Source: Mycolicibacterium setense (lineage in GTDB: Bacteria; Actinomycetota; Actinomycetes; Mycobacteriales; Mycobacteriaceae). From it: DNA of 64,000 nt. The stretch covers positions 744,001-808,000 of the forward strand of contig NZ_JTJW01000005.1 of NCBI RefSeq assembly GCF_000805385.1, read 5' to 3'. Shown here piece after piece: positions 17,197 through 24,679 of the stretch; position 1 is the first letter of the stretch, and every line of letters begins with the position of its first letter. The notes beneath the pieces are model-generated. The model saw only the letters and a program-made list of their open reading frames with translations. It ran no database searches and was not told the origin of the DNA. The translations under genes and the position numbers were made by a program.

Positions 17197-18152
17197 CATC
17201 GGGTGATCTGGAGCGCAGAACCTTCGGCCTGCGCAACGTTCCCTTGCTCTCGCGTGTCGGCGCCGATCGGGCCGACACGCTGCGCACCGACGTCGACGCC
17301 GCGACCGAGGGCTGGAAGGACGCGCTTTTGCTGCGTGTCGACCGACGCAATCAAGTGCTGATCTCGAACGGCCAGGTGGTGCTCGGCAAGGCGTCGAGCC
17401 TGGGCACCGACAAGCCGCCGGAGCAGGCGGTGTTCCTGGGTCGGCTGGGCGACGGCAGGCACGTCTGGGGTATCCGCAGCGCGCTGGAGGGCCCCGAGGA
17501 TCCCGATGTACCTGCCGAGGTGCTCGACCTGCGTCGGGCCGGCGAGGTGTTCGACGACACCAGCGCCCAGCTGGTGGCGACCGCGACGGCACTGCTGAAC
17601 TGGCATGACCGGGCCAGGTTCAGTGCGGTGGACGGTGCGGCGACGAAGTCGGCGAAGGGCGGCTGGTCACGGATCGACCCGGTCAGCGGCCATGAAGAGT
17701 TCCCGCGTATCGATCCTGCGGTGATCTGTCTGGTCCACGACGGCCATGATCGTGCGGTCTTGGCCCGGCAGACCGCGTGGCCGGAGCGGTTGTTCTCGAT
17801 CCTGGCCGGTTTCGTCGAGGCCGGTGAATCCTTCGAGGCCTGTGTGGTGCGTGAGATCGCCGAGGAGGTCGGCCTCACGGTCACCGACGTGCAGTACCTC
17901 GGCAGTCAGCCGTGGCCGTTCCCGAGGTCGCTGATGGTCGGGTTCCATGCCACCGCCGATCCGGAGCAGCCGTTCTCGTTCAACGACGGCGAGATCGCCG
18001 AGGCCGACTGGTTCACTCGCGCCGAGATCCGTGAGGCGCTGGATCAGGGTGACTGGAGCGCAGCCGAAGGCGATTCACGTTCGAGACTGCTACTGCCGGG
18101 ATCTATCTCGATTGCGCGCGAGATCATCGAGTCCTGGGCCGCCCTGGACTAG
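17193..18152 (+). CDS. nudC: NudC NADH pyrophosphatase (Nudix hydrolase)
   Basis: The 319-residue enzyme has a full Nudix box (Gly206 to Leu228, G-x5-E-x7-RE-x2-EE-x-G) followed by the NudC signature SQPWPFP at 238-244. It hydrolyses NAD(H) to NMN and AMP and, in mycobacteria, also isoniazid- and ethionamide-NAD adducts. The four zinc-binding cysteines of the E. coli enzyme are absent from the linker before the Nudix domain, as in other mycobacterial NudC proteins. Residue 240 is Pro; in M. tuberculosis the corresponding residue is Gln, reported to impair dimerisation, so this copy is expected to be active. Start coupled to the K+ channel stop. Confidence 0.94.
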   Translation: MTSGDLERRTFGLRNVPLLSRVGADRADTLRTDVDAATEGWKDALLLRVDRRNQVLISNGQVVLGKASSLGTDKPPEQAVFLGRLGDGRHVWGIRSALEGPEDPDVPAEVLDLRRAGEVFDDTSAQLVATATALLNWHDRARFSAVDGAATKSAKGGWSRIDPVSGHEEFPRIDPAVICLVHDGHDRAVLARQTAWPERLFSILAGFVEAGESFEACVVREIAEEVGLTVTDVQYLGSQPWPFPRSLMVGFHATADPEQPFSFNDGEIAEADWFTRAEIREALDQGDWSAAEGDSRSRLLLPGSISIAREIIESWAALD

Positions 18153-18178
18153 GGGCTGCCCGATCCGCGCACGCGGGA

Positions 18179-18424
18179 TCAGGCGAGTTTGGCCTTGACC
18201 TGCTTGATCGTGGGATTGGTCAGCGTCGACCCGTCGGCGAACTTCACCGTGGGCACCACGTGGTTGCCCCCGTTCACCGAGCCGACGAACTCGGCGGCGG
18301 TCGGATCCTGCTCGATGTCGACCTCGGTCCACGCGATGCCCTCAGACTTCAGTGCCATTTTGAGTCGCGAGCAGTAGCCGCACCAGGTGGTGGTGTACAT
18401 GGTCAAAGCCGGTGTAGCGGTCAT
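18179..18424 (-). CDS. mrx1: Mycoredoxin 1 (glutaredoxin-fold, mycothiol-dependent)
   Basis: The 81-residue protein is a small thioredoxin-fold oxidoreductase with the mycoredoxin active site CGYC in MYTTTWCGYC near the N-terminus, a cis-Pro (VVPTV), and a C-terminal GSTLTNPT stretch. Mycoredoxins reduce mycothiol mixed disulfides on proteins. The ATG at 18424 (MTATPALTMY) gives the usual length; the frame extends to 18484 without conserved sequence. Counterpart of Rv3198A. Converges with nudC. Confidence 0.92.
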   Translation of the reverse strand: MTATPALTMYTTTWCGYCSRLKMALKSEGIAWTEVDIEQDPTAAEFVGSVNGGNHVVPTVKFADGSTLTNPTIKQVKAKLA

Positions 18425-18525
18425 AGTGCACATAACGTAGCCGAACCGCTGTCTCATGCCCGCGGTGACGCAGGTCTCCGGCACTCACCGGTAAGTTGCT
18501 AATCCGCAGTGGGACGGAGCTGAAC

Positions 18526-19665
18526 ATGACCCGATTGGTGCCGCCGGTGGCCGGTGACCCGCATGTGCTCGATGAGTTGCGGTTGCAGGTGCGCCAGTTC
18601 GTCACCGAGCAGCAGCGGACCGGCAAGATCGGCCGGTACGCCGACAGCTGGCTGACCGGTTGGGACGAGGACTTCAGCCGGGCGTTGGCCGCCCGCGGTT
18701 GGTTGGGCATGACGGTGCCGGTCGAGTACGGCGGGCACGGGCGCAGTCATCAGGAACGGTTCGTGGTCACCGAAGAACTGCTGGCCGCCGGAGCTCCGGT
18801 CGGGGCCCACTGGATCGCCGACCGCCAGATCGTTCCGTCGTTGCTCAAGTACGGCACCGAGGTGCAGCGACGAAAGTTCTTGCCGGCCATAGCCAAAGGT
18901 GAGTGCTACTTCGGAATCGGGATGAGCGAGCCGGATTCCGGGTCGGATCTGGCCAGCGTGCGCACCAGGGCTGTCCAGGTTGACGGTGGTTGGGTGATCA
19001 CGGGCGCCAAGGTGTGGACCTCCGGGGCGCATCTGGCCCACGCTTTCATCTGCCTGGCGCGTGATGCACCGGTGGACCCGACGCATCGCCACGACGGTCT
19101 GAGTCAGTTCATCGTCGATCTGCACGCCCCCGGCGTCGATATCCGACCCATCATCTCGATGAACGGAAAGCACCATTTCAACGAGGTGATCCTCGATGAG
19201 GTGTTCGTGCCCGACGCCATGGTGTTCGGCACCATCGGCAACGGTTGGCAGCAGGTGACCTCGGAGCTCAGCTTCGAACGCAGTGGTCCCGAACGTTTCC
19301 TGTCGACGTTCCCGCTCCTGGCGGACATGGCCACCCACATGCGCGACGGATCTCTGCCCCGGCACACCGATCTGGGGCGCTACCTGGCCCGCATCGCCGG
19401 CCTGCACCAGATGTCGATGGCGGTCGCCGGTGCGCTGGAACGCCATGAATCGGCCGATACAGCGGCTGCCGTGGTCAAGGTGCTCGGAACATCCACCGAG
19501 GGTGATGTCGCCGACTTCGCCGATGTTCTCGGTGAGACCGACGACGAGGGTTACCGCACCATGCTGGCCGATGCCGTGGTGCAGCGCCCGGGGTTCACGC
19601 TGCGCGGCGGCACCAATGAGGTGTTGCGTGGGGTCATTGCGAGGGGACTGGGGTTGCGCTCATGA
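18526..19665 (+). CDS. Acyl-CoA dehydrogenase, first subunit of a paired enzyme
   Basis: The 379-residue FadE-type protein has the middle-domain FAD motif MSEPDSGSD, the motif ITGAKVWTS, and the C-terminal FAD-binding GGTNEVLRGVIARGLGLR. The general Glu base at the usual tail position (YEGT) is not present there. Its stop overlaps the start of a second, shorter dehydrogenase (ATGA). Mycobacterial side-chain and terpenoid pathways use such alpha2-beta2 dehydrogenases with one active site per pair; a similar assembly is inferred here. It sits between mrx1 and uvrD2, which are adjacent in M. tuberculosis. Confidence 0.88.
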   Translation: MTRLVPPVAGDPHVLDELRLQVRQFVTEQQRTGKIGRYADSWLTGWDEDFSRALAARGWLGMTVPVEYGGHGRSHQERFVVTEELLAAGAPVGAHWIADRQIVPSLLKYGTEVQRRKFLPAIAKGECYFGIGMSEPDSGSDLASVRTRAVQVDGGWVITGAKVWTSGAHLAHAFICLARDAPVDPTHRHDGLSQFIVDLHAPGVDIRPIISMNGKHHFNEVILDEVFVPDAMVFGTIGNGWQQVTSELSFERSGPERFLSTFPLLADMATHMRDGSLPRHTDLGRYLARIAGLHQMSMAVAGALERHESADTAAAVVKVLGTSTEGDVADFADVLGETDDEGYRTMLADAVVQRPGFTLRGGTNEVLRGVIARGLGLRS

Positions 19666-20678
19666 GTGCCGTCGATGCTGAACTGGTGGAGATGATGTCG
19701 GCGGTCTTCGCCGCGCACCGGGAGCAGCATGAACCAGGTGAGGGCGTGGCGGAGTTGTGGAGCCGGCTCGACGAACTCGGTCTGGTCCGGCTCACCGGAT
19801 CCGAGGAGTCCGGCGGCAGTGGCGCGGGCTGGGCCGAGGCCGCCGAATTACTGCGTGCCGCTGTCTGGAACGGCGTGAGAATCCCTCTGGCCGAGCATGA
19901 TCTGCTGGCCTGTTGGCTGTTGGACACTGTGGGCCTGCCGGTCGATGACGCCCGGCGCACCGCCTGCCTGCTCGACGACGACGGTGCCGCGCGCGATGTG
20001 CCATGGGCGGCCGACTCCGAGTCGGTGGTGCTGCTGTGGCAGAGCGCAACCGGCTACCAAGTGGCCGACGTGGCGGCATCGTCGTTGTCGATTACCGCGG
20101 GCCACAACAACGCGGGAGAGCCGCGAGATGACGTCAGGGTGGACCTGGCGGCGTTGACCGGCAGCCCGGTACCCGACGAGGCGGTCGCACAGTTCATGCG
20201 ACGGGCGGCCCTGGTGCGGGCCGTTCAAGTCTGCGCCGCACTGGACCGGATCCTGGCGCTGTCGGTTGCGCATTCCCGCGAACGCACTCAGTTCGGCAGG
20301 CCGCTCGCCAAGTTTCAGGCCGTGCAGAACCTCGTGGCCGACATCGCTGCCGAGTCGGCACTGGCCCGCGCTGCCACCGACGGTGCACTCGCCGAGGCGC
20401 TGCGCTCGGATTGGTCCTCGCCACACCTGGATTTCCTTGTCGCGGTTGCGCGTTCATGTGCCGGGCATGCTGCTTCCGTCGTGGTGCGCAATGCTCATCA
20501 GGTGCACGGTGCGATCGGCACCACCAAAGAACACCGCTTGCACGAGTTCACCATGCCTGCCCTGGCCTGGCGTTCGGAGTACGGTTCGGTGGCCCACTGG
20601 GACGAGGTCCTGACCGACCACGCCACCGGGACGGGCGCAGATGGGTTGTGGGCGTTGGTCACTGCCACCGGTGGCTAG
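19662..20678 (+). CDS. Acyl-CoA dehydrogenase, second subunit of the pair
   Basis: The 338-residue acyl-CoA dehydrogenase-like protein is shorter than a standalone enzyme and more divergent. It retains the C-terminal helical domain motif HSRERTQFGRPLAKFQAVQN and the region HQVHGAIGTTKEH. The middle beta-domain FAD motifs are weak, as expected for the partner subunit of a heteromeric dehydrogenase. Start overlaps the preceding stop. The substrate is unknown; the absence of CoA ligase or thiolase neighbours leaves the pathway open. Confidence 0.85.
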   Translation: MSAVDAELVEMMSAVFAAHREQHEPGEGVAELWSRLDELGLVRLTGSEESGGSGAGWAEAAELLRAAVWNGVRIPLAEHDLLACWLLDTVGLPVDDARRTACLLDDDGAARDVPWAADSESVVLLWQSATGYQVADVAASSLSITAGHNNAGEPRDDVRVDLAALTGSPVPDEAVAQFMRRAALVRAVQVCAALDRILALSVAHSRERTQFGRPLAKFQAVQNLVADIAAESALARAATDGALAEALRSDWSSPHLDFLVAVARSCAGHAASVVVRNAHQVHGAIGTTKEHRLHEFTMPALAWRSEYGSVAHWDEVLTDHATGTGADGLWALVTATGG

Positions 20679-20694
20679 CGATCGGAATGTCGAC

Positions 20695-20717
20695 CATATG
20701 ACACTGGCTGTCATATG
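20695..20717. promoter_or_regulatory. Palindromic operator before the XRE-cupin regulator
   Basis: CATATGACA-CTGGC-TGTCATATG is a perfect 9-bp inverted repeat with a 5-bp centre. It is followed by a second small dyad GACCA-TG-TGGTC at 20719-20730 and lies 46 bp upstream of the regulator start. This suggests autoregulation, which is inferred. Confidence 0.6.
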
Positions 20718-20762
20718 CGACCATGTGGTCATGTCGATCGTTGGCTTGCCTCGGGAGGTGTC

Positions 20763-21290
20763 ATGAGCGCCTTGTTGCGGGCTGTGCGTCAACAGCGGGG
20801 TATGACGCTCGAAGAGCTCGCCGAGGCAACCGGATTGACCAAGAGCTACCTGTCCAAGGTCGAGCGACAGCGTTCCACGCCGTCGATTGCGGTGGCGATG
20901 AAGGTCGCGCGTGCGCTCGACGTCGATGTCGCACAGCTGTTTTCAGAGGATCCAGCCGTCACGACAATATCGGTTGACCGGGCCGGCGAGCGAGCAAGTA
21001 GCCGATACCACGCCGTGGCCGCGGGGATGCTCGGGAAGTCGATGTCGCCGTTCGTCGTGCGCCCCACTCTCAAGTTCGCCGAGCATCCTCATCCGGAGCA
21101 TGCCGGGCAGGAGTTGGTGTTCGTCCACGCCGGAACTGTGGAGTTGCGGTACCAGGACGAGTCGGTCGTCTTGGAGCCCGGTGATTGCGCCTATTTCGAC
21201 GCCTCGCTGCCGCACCAACTTCGGCAGCGAGGCGGCACGCCCAGTGAGGTTCTGGTGATCACCCACACCGAGTACGGCCGTAATCGCTGA
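20763..21290 (+). CDS. XRE-family transcriptional regulator with C-terminal cupin domain
   Basis: The 175-residue protein has an N-terminal helix-turn-helix at about 4-60 (LLRAVRQQRGMTLEELAEAT, then SYLSKVERQRSTPSI) and a C-terminal cupin at about 95-170 (HPHPEHAGQELVFVHAGTVE, EPGDCAYFDASLPHQL). This PuuR/SinR-like architecture senses a small ligand in the cupin and usually represses a catabolic operon. The ATG at 20763 starts the HTH directly; a GGAGGTG-like ribosome-binding site precedes it. It lies between the paired acyl-CoA dehydrogenase and the aldolase operon, either of which it could control. Confidence 0.92.
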   Translation: MSALLRAVRQQRGMTLEELAEATGLTKSYLSKVERQRSTPSIAVAMKVARALDVDVAQLFSEDPAVTTISVDRAGERASSRYHAVAAGMLGKSMSPFVVRPTLKFAEHPHPEHAGQELVFVHAGTVELRYQDESVVLEPGDCAYFDASLPHQLRQRGGTPSEVLVITHTEYGRNR

Positions 21291-21322
21291 CAGCTCGCGC
21301 TCCGGGCTCCAGCGGTGGACCG

Positions 21323-21526
21323 TCAGCACTTGAGGTTGACGTGCACTGTGGGGATCGGTTCGAAATCCGGTAGGCCGTGGATGGTGACCGTCTTCGCCTG
21401 AGGGCGGACCACGACCGTGCCGACCTTGTTGATGATCACCCTTGTGCCGTCGGCTTGTAGGCGCGCGATTGTTTCGGTTGCCGATGGACCGGTGGGGGCG
21501 GCGGTGCCGTCTGATGCGACGGACAC
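21323..21526 (-). CDS. Small protein resembling mycobacterial secreted proteins, possibly truncated
   Basis: The 67-residue frame contains a recognisable stretch, SATETIARLQADGTRVIINK, and a C-terminal end VHVNLKC. Both resemble a family of small exported mycobacterial proteins with an Ala/Pro-rich start, an (V/I)INK core and a terminal Cys. Here no signal peptide precedes the mature-like part, and the upstream frame (to 21715) is not signal-like. It may be a degraded copy or have a start I cannot place. The GTG at 21526 is the best available start. Codon bias supports translation of the core. Confidence 0.45.
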   Translation of the reverse strand: MSVASDGTAAPTGPSATETIARLQADGTRVIINKVGTVVVRPQAKTVTIHGLPDFEPIPTVHVNLKC

Positions 21527-21547
21527 TTTTCGGCCTGGCCGCGACCG

Positions 21548-21592
21548 TTGACTTGAAGACACAAAGTGTCCTACTGTTCGTGTTGTGTCTTC
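21548..21592 (+). promoter_or_regulatory. Sigma-A-type promoter with embedded operator for the aldolase operon
   Basis: TTGACT (21548-21553) and TACTGT (21572-21577) with an 18-bp spacer fit a housekeeping mycobacterial promoter. The spacer holds a perfect dyad GACAC-AAA-GTGTC (21558-21570). A larger repeat GAAGACACAA (21555-21564) pairs with TTGTGTCTTC (21583-21592). Placement between -35 and -10 is typical of a repressor site. Confidence 0.55.
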
Positions 21593-21621
21593 GGTCCCGC
21601 AATACGGAAAGGAACGCCGAG

Positions 21622-22407
21622 ATGACCACCACGCTTGGTGATTCGAAACAAGTTCTGATGCAGCGTGCGCTCGACGGGTTGTCCACCCATATCGAGGAGT
21701 CCACGCTGACGACACGGCAGAAGCTGGCCTTGACCTGCCGGGCCCTGTTCGACGCGGGCCACGACTCGGGCCTGGCCGGCCAGATCACCGCGCGCGCCGA
21801 GGAACCGGGTACGTACTACACCCAACGCCTGGGACTGGGTTTCGACGAGATCACCGAAGACAATCTGCTGCTCGTCGACGAAGATCTCAACGTCCTCGAG
21901 GGGGGCGGAATGGCGAACCCCGCCAACCGCTTCCACAGCTGGATCTACCGCGCGCGGCCCGACGTCCAGTGCATCGTGCACACTCACCCGTTCCACGTCG
22001 CCGCATTGTCGATGCTGGAAGTTCCGTTGCAGGTGTCGCAGATGGACATCGCCCCGCTGTACGACGATTGCGCCTTCCTGGCCGATTGGCCCGGCGTTCC
22101 GGTGGGTAACGAAGAGGGCGAGATCATCAGTGCCGCACTGGGGGACAAGAAGGCCATCCTCTTGGCTCACCATGGCCATGTGATCGCCGGGGCCAGCATC
22201 GAGGAATCGTGCTCACTGGCGATGCTGATCGAACGCGGCGCCAAGCTGCAACTGGCCGCCATGGCGGCCGGAACGATCGCCGACCTGCCGCCCCGGTTGG
22301 CGCGTGAGGCCCACGACTGGACGTTGCGGCCCAAGCGCAGCCAGGCCAATTTCGCTTACTACGCCCGACGTGCGCTGCGCAACCATCCCGACGCGCTGAC
22401 CAGTTGA
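21622..22407 (+). CDS. Class II aldolase/adducin-family protein
   Basis: The 261-residue protein belongs to the L-fuculose-phosphate aldolase/adducin family. Metal-binding histidines are visible in CIVHTHPFHVAALS and in LLAHHGHVIAGAS, matching the zinc triad. The early part has LALTCRALFDAGHDSGLAGQ, near the substrate-binding loop. Such proteins act as aldolases, epimerases or decarboxylases on sugar acids. It is followed 43 bp later by a DapA-like aldolase in the same direction, which suggests a short catabolic operon splitting a hydroxy-keto acid. The ATG is preceded by an AAAGGA ribosome-binding site. Confidence 0.9.
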   Translation: MTTTLGDSKQVLMQRALDGLSTHIEESTLTTRQKLALTCRALFDAGHDSGLAGQITARAEEPGTYYTQRLGLGFDEITEDNLLLVDEDLNVLEGGGMANPANRFHSWIYRARPDVQCIVHTHPFHVAALSMLEVPLQVSQMDIAPLYDDCAFLADWPGVPVGNEEGEIISAALGDKKAILLAHHGHVIAGASIEESCSLAMLIERGAKLQLAAMAAGTIADLPPRLAREAHDWTLRPKRSQANFAYYARRALRNHPDALTS

Positions 22408-22450
22408 TCCGTCCGACCGGCCCACAACGACACGAAAGAAGGACACCACG

Positions 22451-23335
22451 ATGCCCTCCAGCACCGAGATCCACGGAATTCTCGCCTATCCGGTAACGCC
22501 GTTCACCGAGGACAACCAGGTCGACACCCCCAAGCTCGCCGCCCTGGTCGACCGCCTGGTCACCGGCGGCGCGCACGGGATCGTCCCACTCGGCAGCACC
22601 GGTGAGTCGGCCTACCTCGCCGAGGCCGAGTTCGATACCGTCATCGACACCACCATCGGCGTGGTGGACCGCCGGGTGCCCGTCATCATCGGCGCGTCAG
22701 ATCTCACCACCGCCAACACCATTCGCCGGGCCCAGTACGCCGAGCGGGCCGGTGCGGATGCCGTGATGGTGCTGCCGATCTCGTACTGGAAGCTGTCCGA
22801 ACGCGAGATCGCCCAGCATTACGCCGCGGTCGGCGCCGCGATCGGCATTCCGATCATGGTCTACAACAACCCGGCCACCAGTGGCATCGACATGCAGCCG
22901 GAGCTGTTGGTTCAGATGTTCGAGGACATCGACAATGTCACCATGGTCAAGGAATCCACCGGCGACCTGTCGCGGATGCACCGGATTGCCGAGTTGAGCG
23001 ATGGGCAGCTGCCCTTCTACAACGGCAACAACCCGTTGGCGCTCAAGGCTTTCAACGCCGGAGCAAAAGGGTGGTGCACCGCGGCGCCGAACCTGCGCCC
23101 GGAGCCGTGCCTGGCTCTCTACGAGGCGATTCGCGCGGGCGACAAGGGCCGGGCCGAGGAGTTGTACGAGGATTTGCGTCCGCTGTTGGAGTTCATCGTG
23201 GCCGGCGGTCTGCCCACCACGGTCAAAGGCGGGCTCGAGCTGTTGGGCCAGGGCGTCGGAGTGCCGCGGCTTCCGCTGCTACCCCTCGATGACGACGGCC
23301 GCGAGGAGCTGCGCCGGCTGCTCGCCGTGGCCTGA
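22451..23335 (+). CDS. Dihydrodipicolinate synthase/N-acetylneuraminate lyase-family aldolase
   Basis: The 294-residue TIM-barrel protein has the family's GSTGE phosphate/carboxylate-binding motif near residue 46, the catalytic Tyr in MVYNNPAT, and the Schiff-base Lys in TMVKESTGD. These are the active-site elements of class I pyruvate-type aldolases. Context argues against lysine biosynthesis: it is paired with a class II aldolase and a catabolic-looking promoter, so a role in degrading a sugar acid or hydroxy acid is more likely. The exact substrate cannot be decided. Confidence 0.92.
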   Translation: MPSSTEIHGILAYPVTPFTEDNQVDTPKLAALVDRLVTGGAHGIVPLGSTGESAYLAEAEFDTVIDTTIGVVDRRVPVIIGASDLTTANTIRRAQYAERAGADAVMVLPISYWKLSEREIAQHYAAVGAAIGIPIMVYNNPATSGIDMQPELLVQMFEDIDNVTMVKESTGDLSRMHRIAELSDGQLPFYNGNNPLALKAFNAGAKGWCTAAPNLRPEPCLALYEAIRAGDKGRAEELYEDLRPLLEFIVAGGLPTTVKGGLELLGQGVGVPRLPLLPLDDDGREELRRLLAVA

Positions 23336-23343
23336 CCCGGGTG

Positions 23344-23817
23344 TCAGCCCCGCCGTCCCAACAACTTTCGGGTGCGGGCCGGCGCTGCGGCCGGGATGTC
23401 GGCGAGGATGTCGGCAAGCGTGACACCGTCGAGGCTGGCCTGCCAGGCCTGGTGTGCCTCCGCCATTTTCACGGCCAGGATGCATTCGTGGCGACACCAA
23501 CTGGCAGGCAGCGCGCCCCGGCCCTGCTGGCGGATCTCCCGGCATTCGTACGGACGGGAGGCGCCGTCGACGGCCTCGACGATCTGCAACAGCGTGATGT
23601 CGGCCGGCGCGCGCCCCAGTCGGAATCCGCCCCGCGGACCGGTTGTCGCGGTCAGCACGCCTGCACGCGTCAACGCCTGCAGTTGCTTGGCCAGATAGGC
23701 CGCGGGCAGGTCGAAATACTCCGCGAGATCGGCGGCCGATGCGCTGGTCCCGGGCTCGAGCTGTGCCAGCGACGTCGCGCAGTGCAGCGCCCACTCGGTG
23801 GCCACGGGAAGTTTCAC
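23344..23817 (-). CDS. Rrf2-family transcriptional regulator with C-terminal cysteines
   Basis: The 157-residue protein has the Rrf2 winged helix at about 1-80 (YLAKQLQALTRAGVLTATTG, GPRGGFRL) and cysteines at 92, 108 and 112 (YECREI, WCRHEC), plus Cys13. Rrf2 proteins of this kind sense redox state, nitric oxide or Fe-S status through such cysteines, although the spacing here is unlike IscR or NsrR. It diverges from an NmrA-like reductase gene across a 73-bp gap with a strong inverted repeat, so it very likely controls itself and that gene. Confidence 0.92.
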   Translation of the reverse strand: MKLPVATEWALHCATSLAQLEPGTSASAADLAEYFDLPAAYLAKQLQALTRAGVLTATTGPRGGFRLGRAPADITLLQIVEAVDGASRPYECREIRQQGRGALPASWCRHECILAVKMAEAHQAWQASLDGVTLADILADIPAAAPARTRKLLGRRG

Positions 23818-23837
23818 AGCCCGGAGTGTATTACAGA

Positions 23838-23864
23838 TATCACGGACCTATATAGTCCGAGATA
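23838..23864. promoter_or_regulatory. Rrf2 operator between divergent genes
   Basis: TATCACGGAC (23838-23847) and GTCCGAGATA (23855-23864) form an inverted repeat matching at 9 of 10 positions around CTATATA. It sits in the shared promoter region of the Rrf2 regulator and the NmrA-like gene. The assignment to the Rrf2 protein is by position. Confidence 0.7.
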
Positions 23865-23890
23865 ATCTATCGGCCAGGACGGGAGACACC

Positions 23891-24634
23891 ATGCGAATCG
23901 CAGTTGCCGGAGCTACGGGAAACATCGGGGCGCGCGTGGTCGCGGCCCTGCAGGAGGCAGGACATGAGGTGGTGGCGATCAGCCGCTCGGCCGGGGTGGA
24001 CCTGTCCACCGGGGAGGGCCTCGACGCTGCCCTGGCCGGCGTCCATGCGGTCGTCGACGCGATCAGCGCGCCACCCGCCGACCGGGACCGCACCGTGGAC
24101 TACCTGGGCACTGCCACGGCCAACCTGCTCGCCGCAGAGAAGCGGGCCGGGGTGGCTCACCATGTGCTGCTGTCCATCGTGGGCATCCACGGCATCGACG
24201 GAAATCCGCACTACGCCGGAAAACGCGAGCAGGAGAGGCTGATCGAGGCCGGGCCGGTGCCGTGGACGATCGTGCCGGCCACCCAGTTCCACGATTTCGC
24301 CGAGATGGTGGTGGGCTGGACCGAACAGGACGGCCGTGCGGCGATCGCCCCGCTTCTGGTGCAGCCCATCGATCCCGACGACATCGCCGCCGTGCTCGCC
24401 GAGATCGTCGTAGGTGATCCGCACGGCCGCTACCGCGACGTGGCCGGCCCGCGGACCGAGGATGTCGTGGACATGGCCCGGCGAACCTTGGCGGTGCGTG
24501 GCCGCGACGTGACCCTGGTGCCGACGTGGTCATCGATCTTCGGTGTCGAGATGTCGGGCAATGCGCTGTTACCCGGCGACGACGCCCGCGTCGCGCCCAC
24601 CACGTTCGACCAGTGGCTGAGCCGGCAGCGGTAG
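23891..24634 (+). CDS. NmrA/atypical SDR-like NAD(P)-binding oxidoreductase
   Basis: The 247-residue protein begins with the nucleotide-binding motif VAGATGNIGARVV and has the layout of atypical short-chain reductases of the NmrA/isoflavone-reductase type. The segment HYAGKREQE carries a Tyr-x-x-x-Lys pair. Such proteins bind NADPH as redox sensors or reduce quinones and carbonyl compounds. Divergent transcription from an Rrf2 regulator fits an oxidative- or electrophile-stress role. The ATG at 23891 starts directly at the nucleotide-binding strand. Confidence 0.88.
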   Translation: MRIAVAGATGNIGARVVAALQEAGHEVVAISRSAGVDLSTGEGLDAALAGVHAVVDAISAPPADRDRTVDYLGTATANLLAAEKRAGVAHHVLLSIVGIHGIDGNPHYAGKREQERLIEAGPVPWTIVPATQFHDFAEMVVGWTEQDGRAAIAPLLVQPIDPDDIAAVLAEIVVGDPHGRYRDVAGPRTEDVVDMARRTLAVRGRDVTLVPTWSSIFGVEMSGNALLPGDDARVAPTTFDQWLSRQR

Positions 24635-24679
24635 GCCACGGCCACGCCGGGCCCAGAACAGTCACCGGTCCCTGACATC

